From NCBI GenBank assembly GCA_012999515.1, contig JABEEB010000001.1:434001-498000 (forward strand): a DNA stretch of 64,000 nucleotides, read 5' to 3'. Position 1 is the first letter of the stretch, and every line of letters starts with the position of its first letter. Of the stretch, positions 55,016 to 61,326 are shown in pieces. The translations under genes were made by a program, and so were the position numbers. The notes below the pieces were generated by a model. That model searched no databases. It was not told the DNA's origin and saw only the letters and a program-made list of their open reading frames with translations. This DNA is from Salifodinibacter halophilus. GTDB lineage: Bacteria; Pseudomonadota; Gammaproteobacteria; Nevskiales; Salinisphaeraceae.

Positions 55016-55441
55016 TCAGTGATGCGCGACCAGCTCCGGGGCCAGCTCCAGCATCTGGTCTTCGATATAGCGGCGCGCGTAACGTGCCAAATCGACCTTG
55101 GCTCGGGCGGTCTTCAGTTCCTCGCCGTACACACCGGACATGTCGCACTGCTGCATCTGGTAGACCTTCCAGTTATTGACCCGCGCGGCGTTCAGTGCCT
55201 CCGCATCGTCTCCCAGTTCGTTACAGGCGTGGTCATAGCTGACCATGGCATGGCGCGCGGTCTTCACCGTCTCGCCGGCCATTTCCAGTTCGATGTATGC
55301 AGCCTCGGTGCGAGCAATGGCAAGCGCATGGTCGGCGAGGTGCATAGCCTGTTCGGGCTCATCGTGACGGAGAGCCAGCGCGGCCGCGACGGTATCGGCG
55401 ACGTTTTCGAGGCTGGCGTTGTCGGTGGTGTTGTCGGTCAT
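55016..55441 (-). CDS. Hypothetical acidic helical phage-type protein
   Basis: 141 residues, starting after a good AGGAG (eight bases from ATG). It is almost all helix, acidic, Ala-rich, with one Cys pair far apart and no known motif. It has its own ribosome-binding site and a terminator downstream, like the neighbouring minus-strand cassettes. I do not recognise it. Confidence 0.7.
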   Translation of the reverse strand: MTDNTTDNASLENVADTVAAALALRHDEPEQAMHLADHALAIARTEAAYIELEMAGETVKTARHAMVSYDHACNELGDDAEALNAARVNNWKVYQMQQCDMSGVYGEELKTARAKVDLARYARRYIEDQMLELAPELVAHH

Positions 55442-55550
55442 GGTGATGGCTCCTTGTGGATTAGTGGTGCGATGAATCGCGTTAGTTGCTTCTCGGTTTT
55501 GCGTGTGTCGGGCGCTCGGTGATTGGTCCGGGCTCTCCAGCGGGTCGGGC

Positions 55551-55805
55551 CTAAGCGGCGCGCTGAATCAAGCGGGCAAGGCGAGCGTCGGGCCGTCCTT
55601 TCCAGAACGTCCCCGTGCTGCGCTGGCCGATGACAAGCCCGCAGTCGGCTGGGTCGAGACAGACACGGCGGCCAGTACGCCACGCGCGGTGCGCATCAAA
55701 GGTGGTCGTACTGCTGAAGACCTCGCCGCATCCGGTACATTGCGCTACACGCCCGGTAAAGCGGGTGACGTAAGTTTGTGGTTGGCGCGTGGTCGTATCG
55801 GTCAT
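55551..55805 (-). CDS. FDXHR-type putative zinc-binding phage protein
   Basis: 84 residues with CTGCGEVFSS (CxxC), then TTFDAHRAWR (the FDxHR motif) and a second pair CLDPADC. These small zinc-finger-like proteins are common in phages and prophages of high-GC and proteobacterial hosts; function unknown. ATG 55805 follows AGGAG by seven bases. Cys and His positions are all intact, so this gene is probably functional. Confidence 0.8.
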   Translation of the reverse strand: MTDTTTRQPQTYVTRFTGRVAQCTGCGEVFSSTTTFDAHRAWRTGRRVCLDPADCGLVIGQRSTGTFWKGRPDARLARLIQRAA

Positions 55806-55830
55806 GGGTTTGGCTCCTTGCTTCAGGCAT

Positions 55831-55854
55831 AAAAAAAACCCGCGCGGCGGCGGG
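55831..55854 (-). terminator. Rho-independent terminator, minus strand
   Basis: On the minus strand CCCGC pairs with GCGGG (55850-55854 with 55839-55843) and eight T follow. It closes the two-gene unit at 55884-56815. Confidence 0.75.
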
Positions 55855-55883
55855 CTGGTCGGGTCGAGGCGATGGCCTCGGCT

Positions 55884-56393
55884 TTACTGCTTGTCTTTAC
55901 GCGAGCGCGGTTTGACGGACACACGCGGCGCGGGGCGGCTCGGTTTTGCCCGGCCCGGCTTCCGCTTGGCCGGCAAACGCGGCGGCGTCTTCGGCACAGC
56001 TGCGGGCGCGTCCCGCTGGCCGTCCTCTGGCTCATCCCAAGGCGCAGCCTTTCGCCACGTCTTGGGCTGGCGCTTCGGCTCCCGCCGTGGCTTTTTCTCC
56101 GGCTTGGGCTTGGCTGGTCCGCGCCGGTAGCTCATCGGCCGGGTGTCTTCCTCCGCGAGGCAGTCCTCGCCGTCCTTGTCGTCGAGGTCGTCGCGGCGGG
56201 CCAGCCGGCTGACCAGTGTGGCGCGGCTACAGACAGCGTCGGCTTGTGGCTCGACGTCGCTGGCAACCGCGCGGGCGGCAGGCGCGACATGACGCGGCAA
56301 GATGGGCGTCGTTGGCTGGGCCTTGGTCGGCTGGGGCGGTGACTCCGGCAGAGCCGGGCTCGACGAATCGGTTACGAATACGTGCTCGCTCAT
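55884..56393 (-). CDS. Hypothetical Pro/Lys/Arg-rich protein
   Basis: 169 residues of low complexity: an N-terminal Ser/Pro/Ala stretch, a short acidic segment (DDLDDKDGEDCLAEED), and a basic C-terminal half of Pro-Lys-Arg repeats. It is probably disordered and may bind nucleic acid, which is only an inference from composition. Its ATG overlaps the stop of the upstream gene by four bases. A plus-strand frame over the same DNA is open too, but has no ribosome-binding site. Confidence 0.55.
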   Translation of the reverse strand: MSEHVFVTDSSSPALPESPPQPTKAQPTTPILPRHVAPAARAVASDVEPQADAVCSRATLVSRLARRDDLDDKDGEDCLAEEDTRPMSYRRGPAKPKPEKKPRREPKRQPKTWRKAAPWDEPEDGQRDAPAAVPKTPPRLPAKRKPGRAKPSRPAPRVSVKPRSRKDKQ

Positions 56394-56815
56394 GGCGTTG
56401 TCGGAGTATCCGCCTGTTCCGGGTGCTGGCGGGCGTGGTGCTGTTCGCGGCGGCGCTTGGCGACCTCGCCGCCGAATCGGCGTTTGGTCAGGTTCGACCG
56501 GCGCAGGTCCAAGGCGTTGCCGTTGTCAGTGGTGACCCGCTCATCGGGGCCAGCGTCGAGGATGACGCGGGCAAGCGACGTCATGCGGATGGTGCCATCC
56601 GGGTGACGTGCCGCCTTGCGGGCGTAGATATGGCCTTGGGTGACGTTGGCGGTCCATCGGGTGCCGTAGTGCTCGGCGACACGATGCCAGTCGGCTGGCT
56701 CCACGATGACCTCGTGGCCCTGTGTGAGCGGAACAAAGACAACGCGGGTGCCTCGGTGAAACCCTTCGCGAACGGACACCGGGCGGCGCTGTGCTTGGTC
56801 TTTGGTTTGAACCAT
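56390..56815 (-). CDS. HNH-like phage protein without HNH catalytic residues
   Basis: 141 residues. The middle follows the pattern of phage HNH/AP2-type endonucleases (VFVPLTQGHEVIVEPADWHRV, then ARVILDAGPDERVTTDNGNALDLRRSNL). In active HNH proteins the last part reads close to VDHIDGNxLDNRRxNL; here the DHI is TTD, so the catalytic His is absent. It may keep only DNA binding. GGAG lies eight bases before the ATG. First gene of a two-gene unit with 55884-56393. Confidence 0.6.
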   Translation of the reverse strand: MVQTKDQAQRRPVSVREGFHRGTRVVFVPLTQGHEVIVEPADWHRVAEHYGTRWTANVTQGHIYARKAARHPDGTIRMTSLARVILDAGPDERVTTDNGNALDLRRSNLTKRRFGGEVAKRRREQHHARQHPEQADTPTTP

Positions 56816-57250
56816 GGGAGCTGTCTCCTTGTTTATGTAACAAATCGGGAATAACTGGGCGACACGTGCAGACGCGTCGACACGATGGGCTGGGTTTCAC
56901 CACGCCCGACCGCGACCAGACAGCGCGCAGCTCAAGCTAGAGCGCGTCGGCTCGGCTCTGGTCACGGGTGGATAAGCCGGGGAGGCCATGGACGACCAAG
57001 GAGCCACCGAGTACATCGCCATGGCTGACCCCGCCTTGTCGCCAACGCGTGCGCAGGCCTGCTCCTGTCGCGCTGGCTATCGGCTCGTACCGCTGCGCTC
57101 ACGCCAGCGCCCGGGAGCCGGAAAATTCAATGTGGATAGGCTCTTACTGGATTCCATGCCGGTCGGCAGCTACTGCAATACGGCAAGTGTTGCGTGGGCT
57201 CGCTGTGCGGTATTCCCTGCCGCTGTCATTCAACAAAGCGAAGACACGCC
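56816..57250. other. Intergenic stretch without a supported gene
   Basis: Two plus-strand frames (from 56968 and 56988) are open here, but their products are Pro/Arg- or Cys-rich without signal, motif or ribosome-binding site. It probably holds the divergent promoters of the 56390-56815 unit and the 57251 gene. No clear boxes were found. Confidence 0.4.
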
Positions 57251-57526
57251 ATGACCGAATACAACATCATCGACAGCGCTCAGTTCACCGCCGACGACGG
57301 CGTACAGTTCAGCGGGACCATCGATGCATCGGGCCACGTCGTCATCGAGATGGACGACCCGGACAACGAGGTCGACAACCGGGTCCGCCTGCTGGCTGGT
57401 GACCTCGGCGACCTTACGGCGATGCTGCAGCGATTCCAGCGCGCGAGTATGGCGACAAACGTGCTCAAACTTGAGCAGACGTCCGCGCAAAAATGCGCTG
57501 ACCCCAAACTTGGGGCGATGCTGTGA
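57251..57526 (+). CDS. Hypothetical small acidic protein
   Basis: 91 residues from ATG 57251. The first 55 residues look like a compact beta domain (QFSGTIDASGHVVIEMDDPD), then a helix (AGDLGDLTAMLQRFQR). The start has only a weak GAAG upstream. It is the only plausible plus-strand gene between the integrase and 60.2 kb. Its end contains a CCCCAA/TTGGGG palindrome. I recognise no family. Confidence 0.5.
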   Translation: MTEYNIIDSAQFTADDGVQFSGTIDASGHVVIEMDDPDNEVDNRVRLLAGDLGDLTAMLQRFQRASMATNVLKLEQTSAQKCADPKLGAML

Positions 57527-58229
57527 CGAGCCATAGCTAAACCGATGACAGCACGCAGCTGCACGCGTGACGCTGACCTAGCGAGGAGACGACACCGCGA
57601 GGTGTCTCCCTACTGCGGCATCGACTCAGGCATCAGCCAAGGTGTCAGCCCTCGGGCGTCTGCAGTGAGCCACGGGCTTGCCTTGGTTGGTCCTGAGTAT
57701 GGGTCTTCGGTGGATGGTCACCATGGCGGTGACCTCCCGGACAGGTCGAAACCTGCAGGCCAGTCACCGGATGGCCTTTGGTAGAACCTAGGCTGTACCT
57801 AGGATAGAAACCCTAGGAATAAGTCTGCGGTGCCCCCCCTTTCCCCCCCACGGCAAGCCAGCCATGCAGCGAAAGGGGAACACCGACAGCATGAAATCTG
57901 TCTGCGTCTGCCCCCCGGCAGAGTGTCGGGATACCGCCCGGAGCTTGAAGAAAATCCCCACGCGCAAGTGAGCCTTTCTTCCTCTATGGAAGGACTATCA
58001 AGCGGCCGACTGCAGATTGCGGCCTAGCTCGTGCCCGTCATGACAGCCTATACCACCGACCGGTTGGTGTCCGGGGCCGGCATGCGGCCCATCGAAGACA
58101 GCACCAAGGTCGCTCCGGGTCTGCGTATGGAGGCGCGACTGTGGCGGCGCTGTCACGGCAAGCGGTGGGAAGCCCCAGCCTCTACCATTAGCGGCGACTG
58201 TGGGTCGCGCCAGCGGAGCCTGTGGCCGA
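57527..58229. other. Non-coding stretch with repeats, left of the resolvase
   Basis: About 700 bases without a convincing gene; open frames at 57545 and 58031 (plus) lack ribosome-binding sites and motifs. It contains three CCTAGG palindromes at 57787-57817 and C-runs at 57833-57850. It could be a control or replication/recombination region of the element, which is speculation. Confidence 0.4.
57787..57817. repeat. Three CCTAGG palindromes
   Basis: CCTAGG occurs at 57787-57792, 57798-57803 and 57812-57817, starts spaced 11 and 14 bases, each with nearby A/T bases (ACCTAGGCTGTACCTAGGAT). The spacing is close to one helical turn for the first pair. Confidence 0.75.
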
Positions 58230-58832
58230 CTATGGATTGGCCTCGGCCTCTTTCAGGATGCGCTGAACCTTGCCCACCGACACGCCCGCCATCTTCGCGG
58301 CTTGCCGATAGCTGTGGCCTTGCTCGCGCAGCTCTCGCACGCGGGCTTCGGTCTTTTCGTCGCCGACTCTCGGGCGACCCAGCGTCTTACCCATTGCCCG
58401 CGCTCGGTCGAGCCCGGCGTTCACGCGGTCTTGGATGATGGACCGCTCGAACTCGGCAAAGACGCCCATCATCTGGAACATGGCCTTACCGGCGGGCGTG
58501 GTCGTATTCACGTCCTGCTGGTGCAAGAACAGGTCGACACCGTTGCCCTGCAGCTCCGACAGGAAGCCGACAAGGTCTTGCAGTGAACGTCCGAGACGGT
58601 CGACCGACCAACTCATGATGATGTCGAACTCGCTGCGAACGGCGGCGCGATGAAGGGCGTCGAATTGCGGGCGCTTGTCGCGGCCCTTGGCCCCGGATAT
58701 GCCCTCGTCGATGAACTCGGCCACGACCTCCCAGCCTTTCGCGGCTGCAACCTCGCGTAGCTTGTCGATCTGGTTACGGGTCGTCTGCTGGTCGGTCGAG
58801 ACGCGGGCGTAGATGGCGGCGCGCTTGGTCAT
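58230..58832 (-). CDS. Serine recombinase (resolvase/invertase family)
   Basis: 200 residues from ATG 58832. The catalytic Ser is in IYARVSTDQQT; the domain continues with EFIDEGISGAKGRDKRPQF, SWSVDRLGRSLQDLVGFL, FLHQQDVNTTTPAGKAMFQMM and GVFAEFERSIIQDRV. The C-terminal helix-turn-helix (HSYRQAAKMAGVSVGKVQRIL) binds DNA. All family residues are intact, so it should be active. The frame runs 14 codons further upstream but the family starts at MTKRAAIYA. Repeats just upstream of its start may be its target. Confidence 0.93.
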   Translation of the reverse strand: MTKRAAIYARVSTDQQTTRNQIDKLREVAAAKGWEVVAEFIDEGISGAKGRDKRPQFDALHRAAVRSEFDIIMSWSVDRLGRSLQDLVGFLSELQGNGVDLFLHQQDVNTTTPAGKAMFQMMGVFAEFERSIIQDRVNAGLDRARAMGKTLGRPRVGDEKTEARVRELREQGHSYRQAAKMAGVSVGKVQRILKEAEANP

Positions 58833-59502
58833 GACTGGCCCCTGTTTCGTGTCTGCTTGGCGATACGGAAACATCTGATTTCGATATGGTCAATGCGGGG
58901 CAGTCCCGGCAACCTAAAATCAGGTAGTTGTAGCTGGTCGATTCTCAGGGGTTTTCGATACAGGCGTATCGGAATGCCCGGCATCGCTACGATACAGGCG
59001 AGGCAAGACCGCATGGGCGAAGGCCGGACCTTGGTCCAAATTTGGACGCACCCACCGAACGAGCAGCACCGTATGAACTGACCGAACCGCACGGCCGGTG
59101 TTAGTGCTCGGACACGCCACAGCATCATCGTCAGCCCAGCACGGAATGCGCCTGAATTACTTGCGTGCCGGAGCGTGAGTCGACGCGTACGACGTAGGCG
59201 GTAGGGATGCCCCGGTAGGCCACGGGTCGAGCCACAGCTGTTCAATCGGAAGCGCAATCGACCAAGCCGACCGACCACCACCCACCCGGGTGCCCGTCGA
59301 TTCAGCCGGGGTGGCCCTTAGATCGTCCGGGCAGGGTATGGGGGAACGCGCACGCGAACATCTATATATAAATGCCCGCTCAAAAATGCGGCGTATATAT
59401 TTTTGGGCCTGCCCTGTTTTAGGCATCGACCTATTTGTGTGAAGAGGGGGCCTCATGGGACCCGCTCCGGTTGCTCGATATTAAACTGCCACCTCGGCCT
59501 CG
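58833..59502. other. Non-coding region upstream of the resolvase
   Basis: About 670 bases. The part next to the resolvase holds CGATAC repeats; at 59365-59400 an AT-rich imperfect hairpin (TATATA ... CCGC/GCGG ... TATATA) is followed by TTTTT. Open frames here have no ribosome-binding site or recognisable product. Confidence 0.4.
58861..59000. repeat. Cluster of CGATAC repeats, possible resolvase site
   Basis: CGATACGG at 58861-58868, CGATATGG at 58882-58889, CGATAC-AGGC-GTATCG at 58956-58971 (perfect inverted repeat with a four-base spacer) and CGATACAGGCG again at 58990-59000. All lie within 170 bases upstream of the resolvase start, where res sites and operators of such enzymes are normally found. 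Confidence 0.6.
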
Positions 59503-59907
59503 TCAGCTCGCCCGTTCGGTTTCGTCCGCCGCCAGACGCAGCGCCTCGGCATAGCTCTGCGGAATCTGGTACTCAGGCTTGGCAGCCTCGGCCTGCTGTT
59601 CGTGCCACGGTGTGACCTCGCCAGACTCCAGAGCACGGAGCCGCTGGATAACCGCCATACGGAGCTGGACCTTGTAGCCCGAGACGAGGCACATGGTGTG
59701 GTCGTGGTCGAGGACGAAGTGCTTCTGCTTACGTCCACGGGCGTCAGTCCAATCGGACGAAAACTCGTCCGGTTGATTTTCCAGCTCGGTCAACATCTTA
59801 CGAACGTCGGTCATGACGTGCTTGTGGCGCTTCCCAGTCAGCTCGGCGATTTCGAGCGAGGACATGGTGAGGTCAGTGGTCTGGTTGTTTACGGTCTCGA
59901 GGTTCAC
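59503..59907 (-). CDS. Rha-family phage regulatory protein, short form
   Basis: 134 residues starting at GTG 59907, eight bases after GGAG. The Rha/antirepressor N-terminal domain is visible: MSSLEIAELTGKRHKHVMTDV, then HFVLDHDHTMCLVSGYKVQLRMAVIQRL. It ends with a QIPQSYAEALRLAADETE segment, which in longer phage antirepressors leads into a coiled coil and a second domain (KilAC or ANT). That second part is absent, so the gene is either a short version or truncated. Probably regulates phage genes. Confidence 0.75.
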   Translation of the reverse strand: MNLETVNNQTTDLTMSSLEIAELTGKRHKHVMTDVRKMLTELENQPDEFSSDWTDARGRKQKHFVLDHDHTMCLVSGYKVQLRMAVIQRLRALESGEVTPWHEQQAEAAKPEYQIPQSYAEALRLAADETERAS

Positions 59908-59943
59908 TTTCGTGTCTCCTAAATTGCTGCCAATTGGCAGGTA

Positions 59944-60195
59944 TTACTGCAAGAAAAGGTTGGTCACGCGCTCGGCGCGGTTCGGTGTCTGCGTGGCCCA
60001 GTGACTGTTCAGACCTCGGCGCTTGGCTTCCTTGCCGTCGCCGGCCTTCACGGCCTTGAGCATGTTGGTGAATGTCAGCAGCCCGCCGACGCCCAGCTGG
60101 AAGCTCATGTTGATAAGCGCTCGACGCCACGGCGCGGGCAGGGTAGGGACGTAGGGCAGATGTCGGCACAGCTCGTTGAGAAAGAGACGGCGAAT
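59944..60195 (-). pseudogene. C-terminal fragment of a phage T4-type lysozyme
   Basis: On the minus strand the frame ending in TAA at 59944-59946 reads WRRALINMSFQLGVGGLLTF, then NMLKAVKAGDGKEA and SHWATQTPNRAERVTNLF. This is the C-terminal half of GH24 phage lysozymes (family form RALLNMAFQLGV and WARQTPNRA). The N-terminal half with the catalytic Glu is missing, and no start codon fits. It is a dead endolysin remnant. Confidence 0.75.
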
Positions 60196-60236
60196 TGAGA
60201 CCCTCCGCGACTGGAAACAAAGGCTAAGGGGTAGCC

Positions 60237-60581
60237 GTGGTTTATTTCATCGCTATTGTAATGGGGTATTTCGTCGGGACGAATGCGCTTGTTAATAAGC
60301 GAATGGGGGCCATGATTAACGGGCAGCCGTACTCTTCGGTTTGGCAGCTCATGTCGGGCTTAGGAGCCTTTGCCGGTTGGTTCTGTATCTTGCCGGCTGC
60401 TTACTTCGTGAGTACGGCTTGGGGTAACGACTTCTGGAATGGCCTCGGGTTTTGCGCTGCGGCGCTCGGCGGGTCTTTGCTGTCCGGCTTTTTCCAGGTG
60501 CCGGGCTTTAATCAACTTCTGTGCGCCGGGGCAATCGTGGTCAACGTGGCTTGTGTCGTGGCTGTCTACATTCTGACTTGA
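60237..60581 (+). CDS. Small integral membrane protein, unknown function
   Basis: 114 residues with about four hydrophobic helices (near 2-18, 38-58, 67-85, 93-113) and short polar loops. GTG 60237 follows AAGGGG. The composition is intact and unlike random translation. Small membrane proteins near lysis genes can be holins, but holins have fewer helices and this one lies on the opposite strand to the lysozyme remnant; an exclusion or cargo role is equally possible. Not recognised. Confidence 0.65.
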   Translation: MVYFIAIVMGYFVGTNALVNKRMGAMINGQPYSSVWQLMSGLGAFAGWFCILPAAYFVSTAWGNDFWNGLGFCAAALGGSLLSGFFQVPGFNQLLCAGAIVVNVACVVAVYILT

Positions 60582-60659
60582 CCAATAACCTGCGCGTTTC
60601 TTGGCGTCTCAAGTTTTGACACGCTGGTCCCTCACTCCAAGAAAACCACAGCTCACCCA

Positions 60660-60896
60660 ATGCCCTACCAGACCACCGCGCAACGGTTCGCCATTCTGCC
60701 GGCCGGGTTCGCTCTCGCGGTGTGTGCCGTGCCCACGTTGGCCGATGACTACGGGCCGGAAGCGGTCGAGCGCGTCACGTCGATCTACGACGGCAGCACA
60801 TTCCGGGCAGACATACAGGGCTGGCCTGCTGTGGTCTTCGCCGGCTTCGATTGGCTGTGCCATTTTTACCCTGCAATTGGCACGCTCGAAGCGTGA
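60660..60896 (+). pseudogene. N-terminal fragment of an exported nuclease (SNase-like)
   Basis: 78 codons: a signal peptide (AILPAGFALAVCAVPTLA) followed by VTSIYDGSTFRADIQGWPAVV, the opening of thermonuclease-like proteins (YDGDTFRADI). The Asp of DGDT is Ser here. After GWPAVV the family sequence stops and 15 unrelated residues lead to TGA. It is a truncated gene, probably cut by the same rearrangements that trimmed the island's end. Confidence 0.6.
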
Positions 60897-60901
60897 CGCT
60901 G

Positions 60902-60925
60902 TTCACTCGCTACGTGTCGAGTGAA
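60902..60925. repeat. Inverted repeat after the nuclease fragment
   Basis: TTCACTCG (60902-60909) and CGAGTGAA (60918-60925) form a perfect 8-bp stem with an eight-base loop, without a T run. The 60926-61060 stretch shows no gene. Confidence 0.55.
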
Positions 60926-61063
60926 TACGCATGGAGCGGAAAGCATGGGTAAGCCGTGTGTCTCTCTGGGTTACGCTTCGGGTAGTGGGGCAGGCGATTG
61001 AGAGACTGATAGACCACCTGAACGATAGACCTTAGTAGGTGTGCATAGCGAGTGTGCACAACG

Positions 61064-61086
61064 AAAAAAGGGGCCACGTAAGCCCC
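61064..61086 (-). terminator. Terminator of tRNA-Asn
   Basis: On the minus strand GGGGC (61082-61086) pairs with GCCCC (61070-61074) and six T follow. It lies inside the island, so the island supplies the terminator for the reconstituted tRNA gene. Confidence 0.85.
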
Positions 61087-61120
61087 TGATTCCGCGCCAT
61101 TTTTAGGCAATGGCAATGTC

Positions 61121-61141
61121 TGGCTCCCCGGGGCGGGCTCG
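61121..61141. repeat. Right attachment site inside tRNA-Asn
   Basis: Identical to 51593-51613. It covers the CCA end, the discriminator and the acceptor plus part of the T arm, the segment usually used by tyrosine integrases. Confidence 0.9.
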
Positions 61142-61196
61142 AACCGCCGACAAAGTGATTAACAGTCACTCGCTCTACCTGCTGAGCTACCGGGGA
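61121..61196 (-). tRNA. tRNA-Asn (GTT)
   Basis: 76 bases with encoded CCA. Minus strand: acceptor TCCCCGG pairs with CCGGGGA; D arm AGCTCAGCAGGTAGAGC; anticodon loop CTGTTAA, anticodon GUU; T arm GGTTCGAGCC. The last 21 bases double as the island's right attachment site; the gene remains complete. Confidence 0.98.
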
Positions 61197-61229
61197 ATCG
61201 TCGGTGCGCCTGCAGCGCGTTGAACGCGT

Positions 61230-61258
61230 ATCGTAGGGAAATTGCATCGCCCACGCAA
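61230..61258 (-). promoter_or_regulatory. Promoter of tRNA-Asn
   Basis: Minus strand -35 TTGCGT (61253-61258) and -10 TACGAT (61230-61235) with a 17-base spacer, 33 bases before the tRNA. Confidence 0.65.
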
Positions 61259-61326
61259 TATCTAAACGTCACTGAAGGTGGGTAAAATCTTTAATCAACG
61301 GCGTCGACCCTCACATACACGGACGT

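Larger units (their letters stand above)
51593..61141. mobile_element. Integrated island / decaying prophage at tRNA-Asn
   Basis: A 21-bp perfect direct repeat (51593-51613 and 61121-61141) bounds the element. The right copy is the 3' end of the intact tRNA-Asn gene; the left copy is a displaced fragment 12 bases after the histidine kinase gene. Inside are a tyrosine integrase at the left end, a serine resolvase, phage-type small genes (Rha-like regulator, FDXHR zinc protein, HNH-like protein) and fragments of lysozyme, nuclease and a virion-like protein. No terminase, portal or capsid genes are present, so it cannot make its own particle. Confidence 0.88.

Noticed and set aside
55872..56342. 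Plus-strand frame rich in Arg/Leu opposite the Pro/Lys-rich gene
   Set aside because: No ribosome-binding site; the minus-strand gene is coupled to its neighbour and ends at a terminator, so it is preferred, though with modest confidence.
56968..57402. 144-codon plus-strand frame overlapping the 57251 gene
   Set aside because: Basic, Pro/Arg-rich product typical of out-of-frame GC-rich DNA; the 57251 frame has a better protein character.
58031..58438. 135-codon plus-strand frame running into the resolvase gene
   Set aside because: The second half is antisense of the intact resolvase; no family similarity seen in the first half.
58829..59281. 150-codon minus-strand frame upstream of the resolvase
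   Set aside because: Arg/Leu/Pro-rich translation without motif or ribosome-binding site, and it covers the repeat array.
61262..61326. LexA box upstream of uvrB
   Set aside because: No CTGT-N8-ACAG-like match was found by eye.
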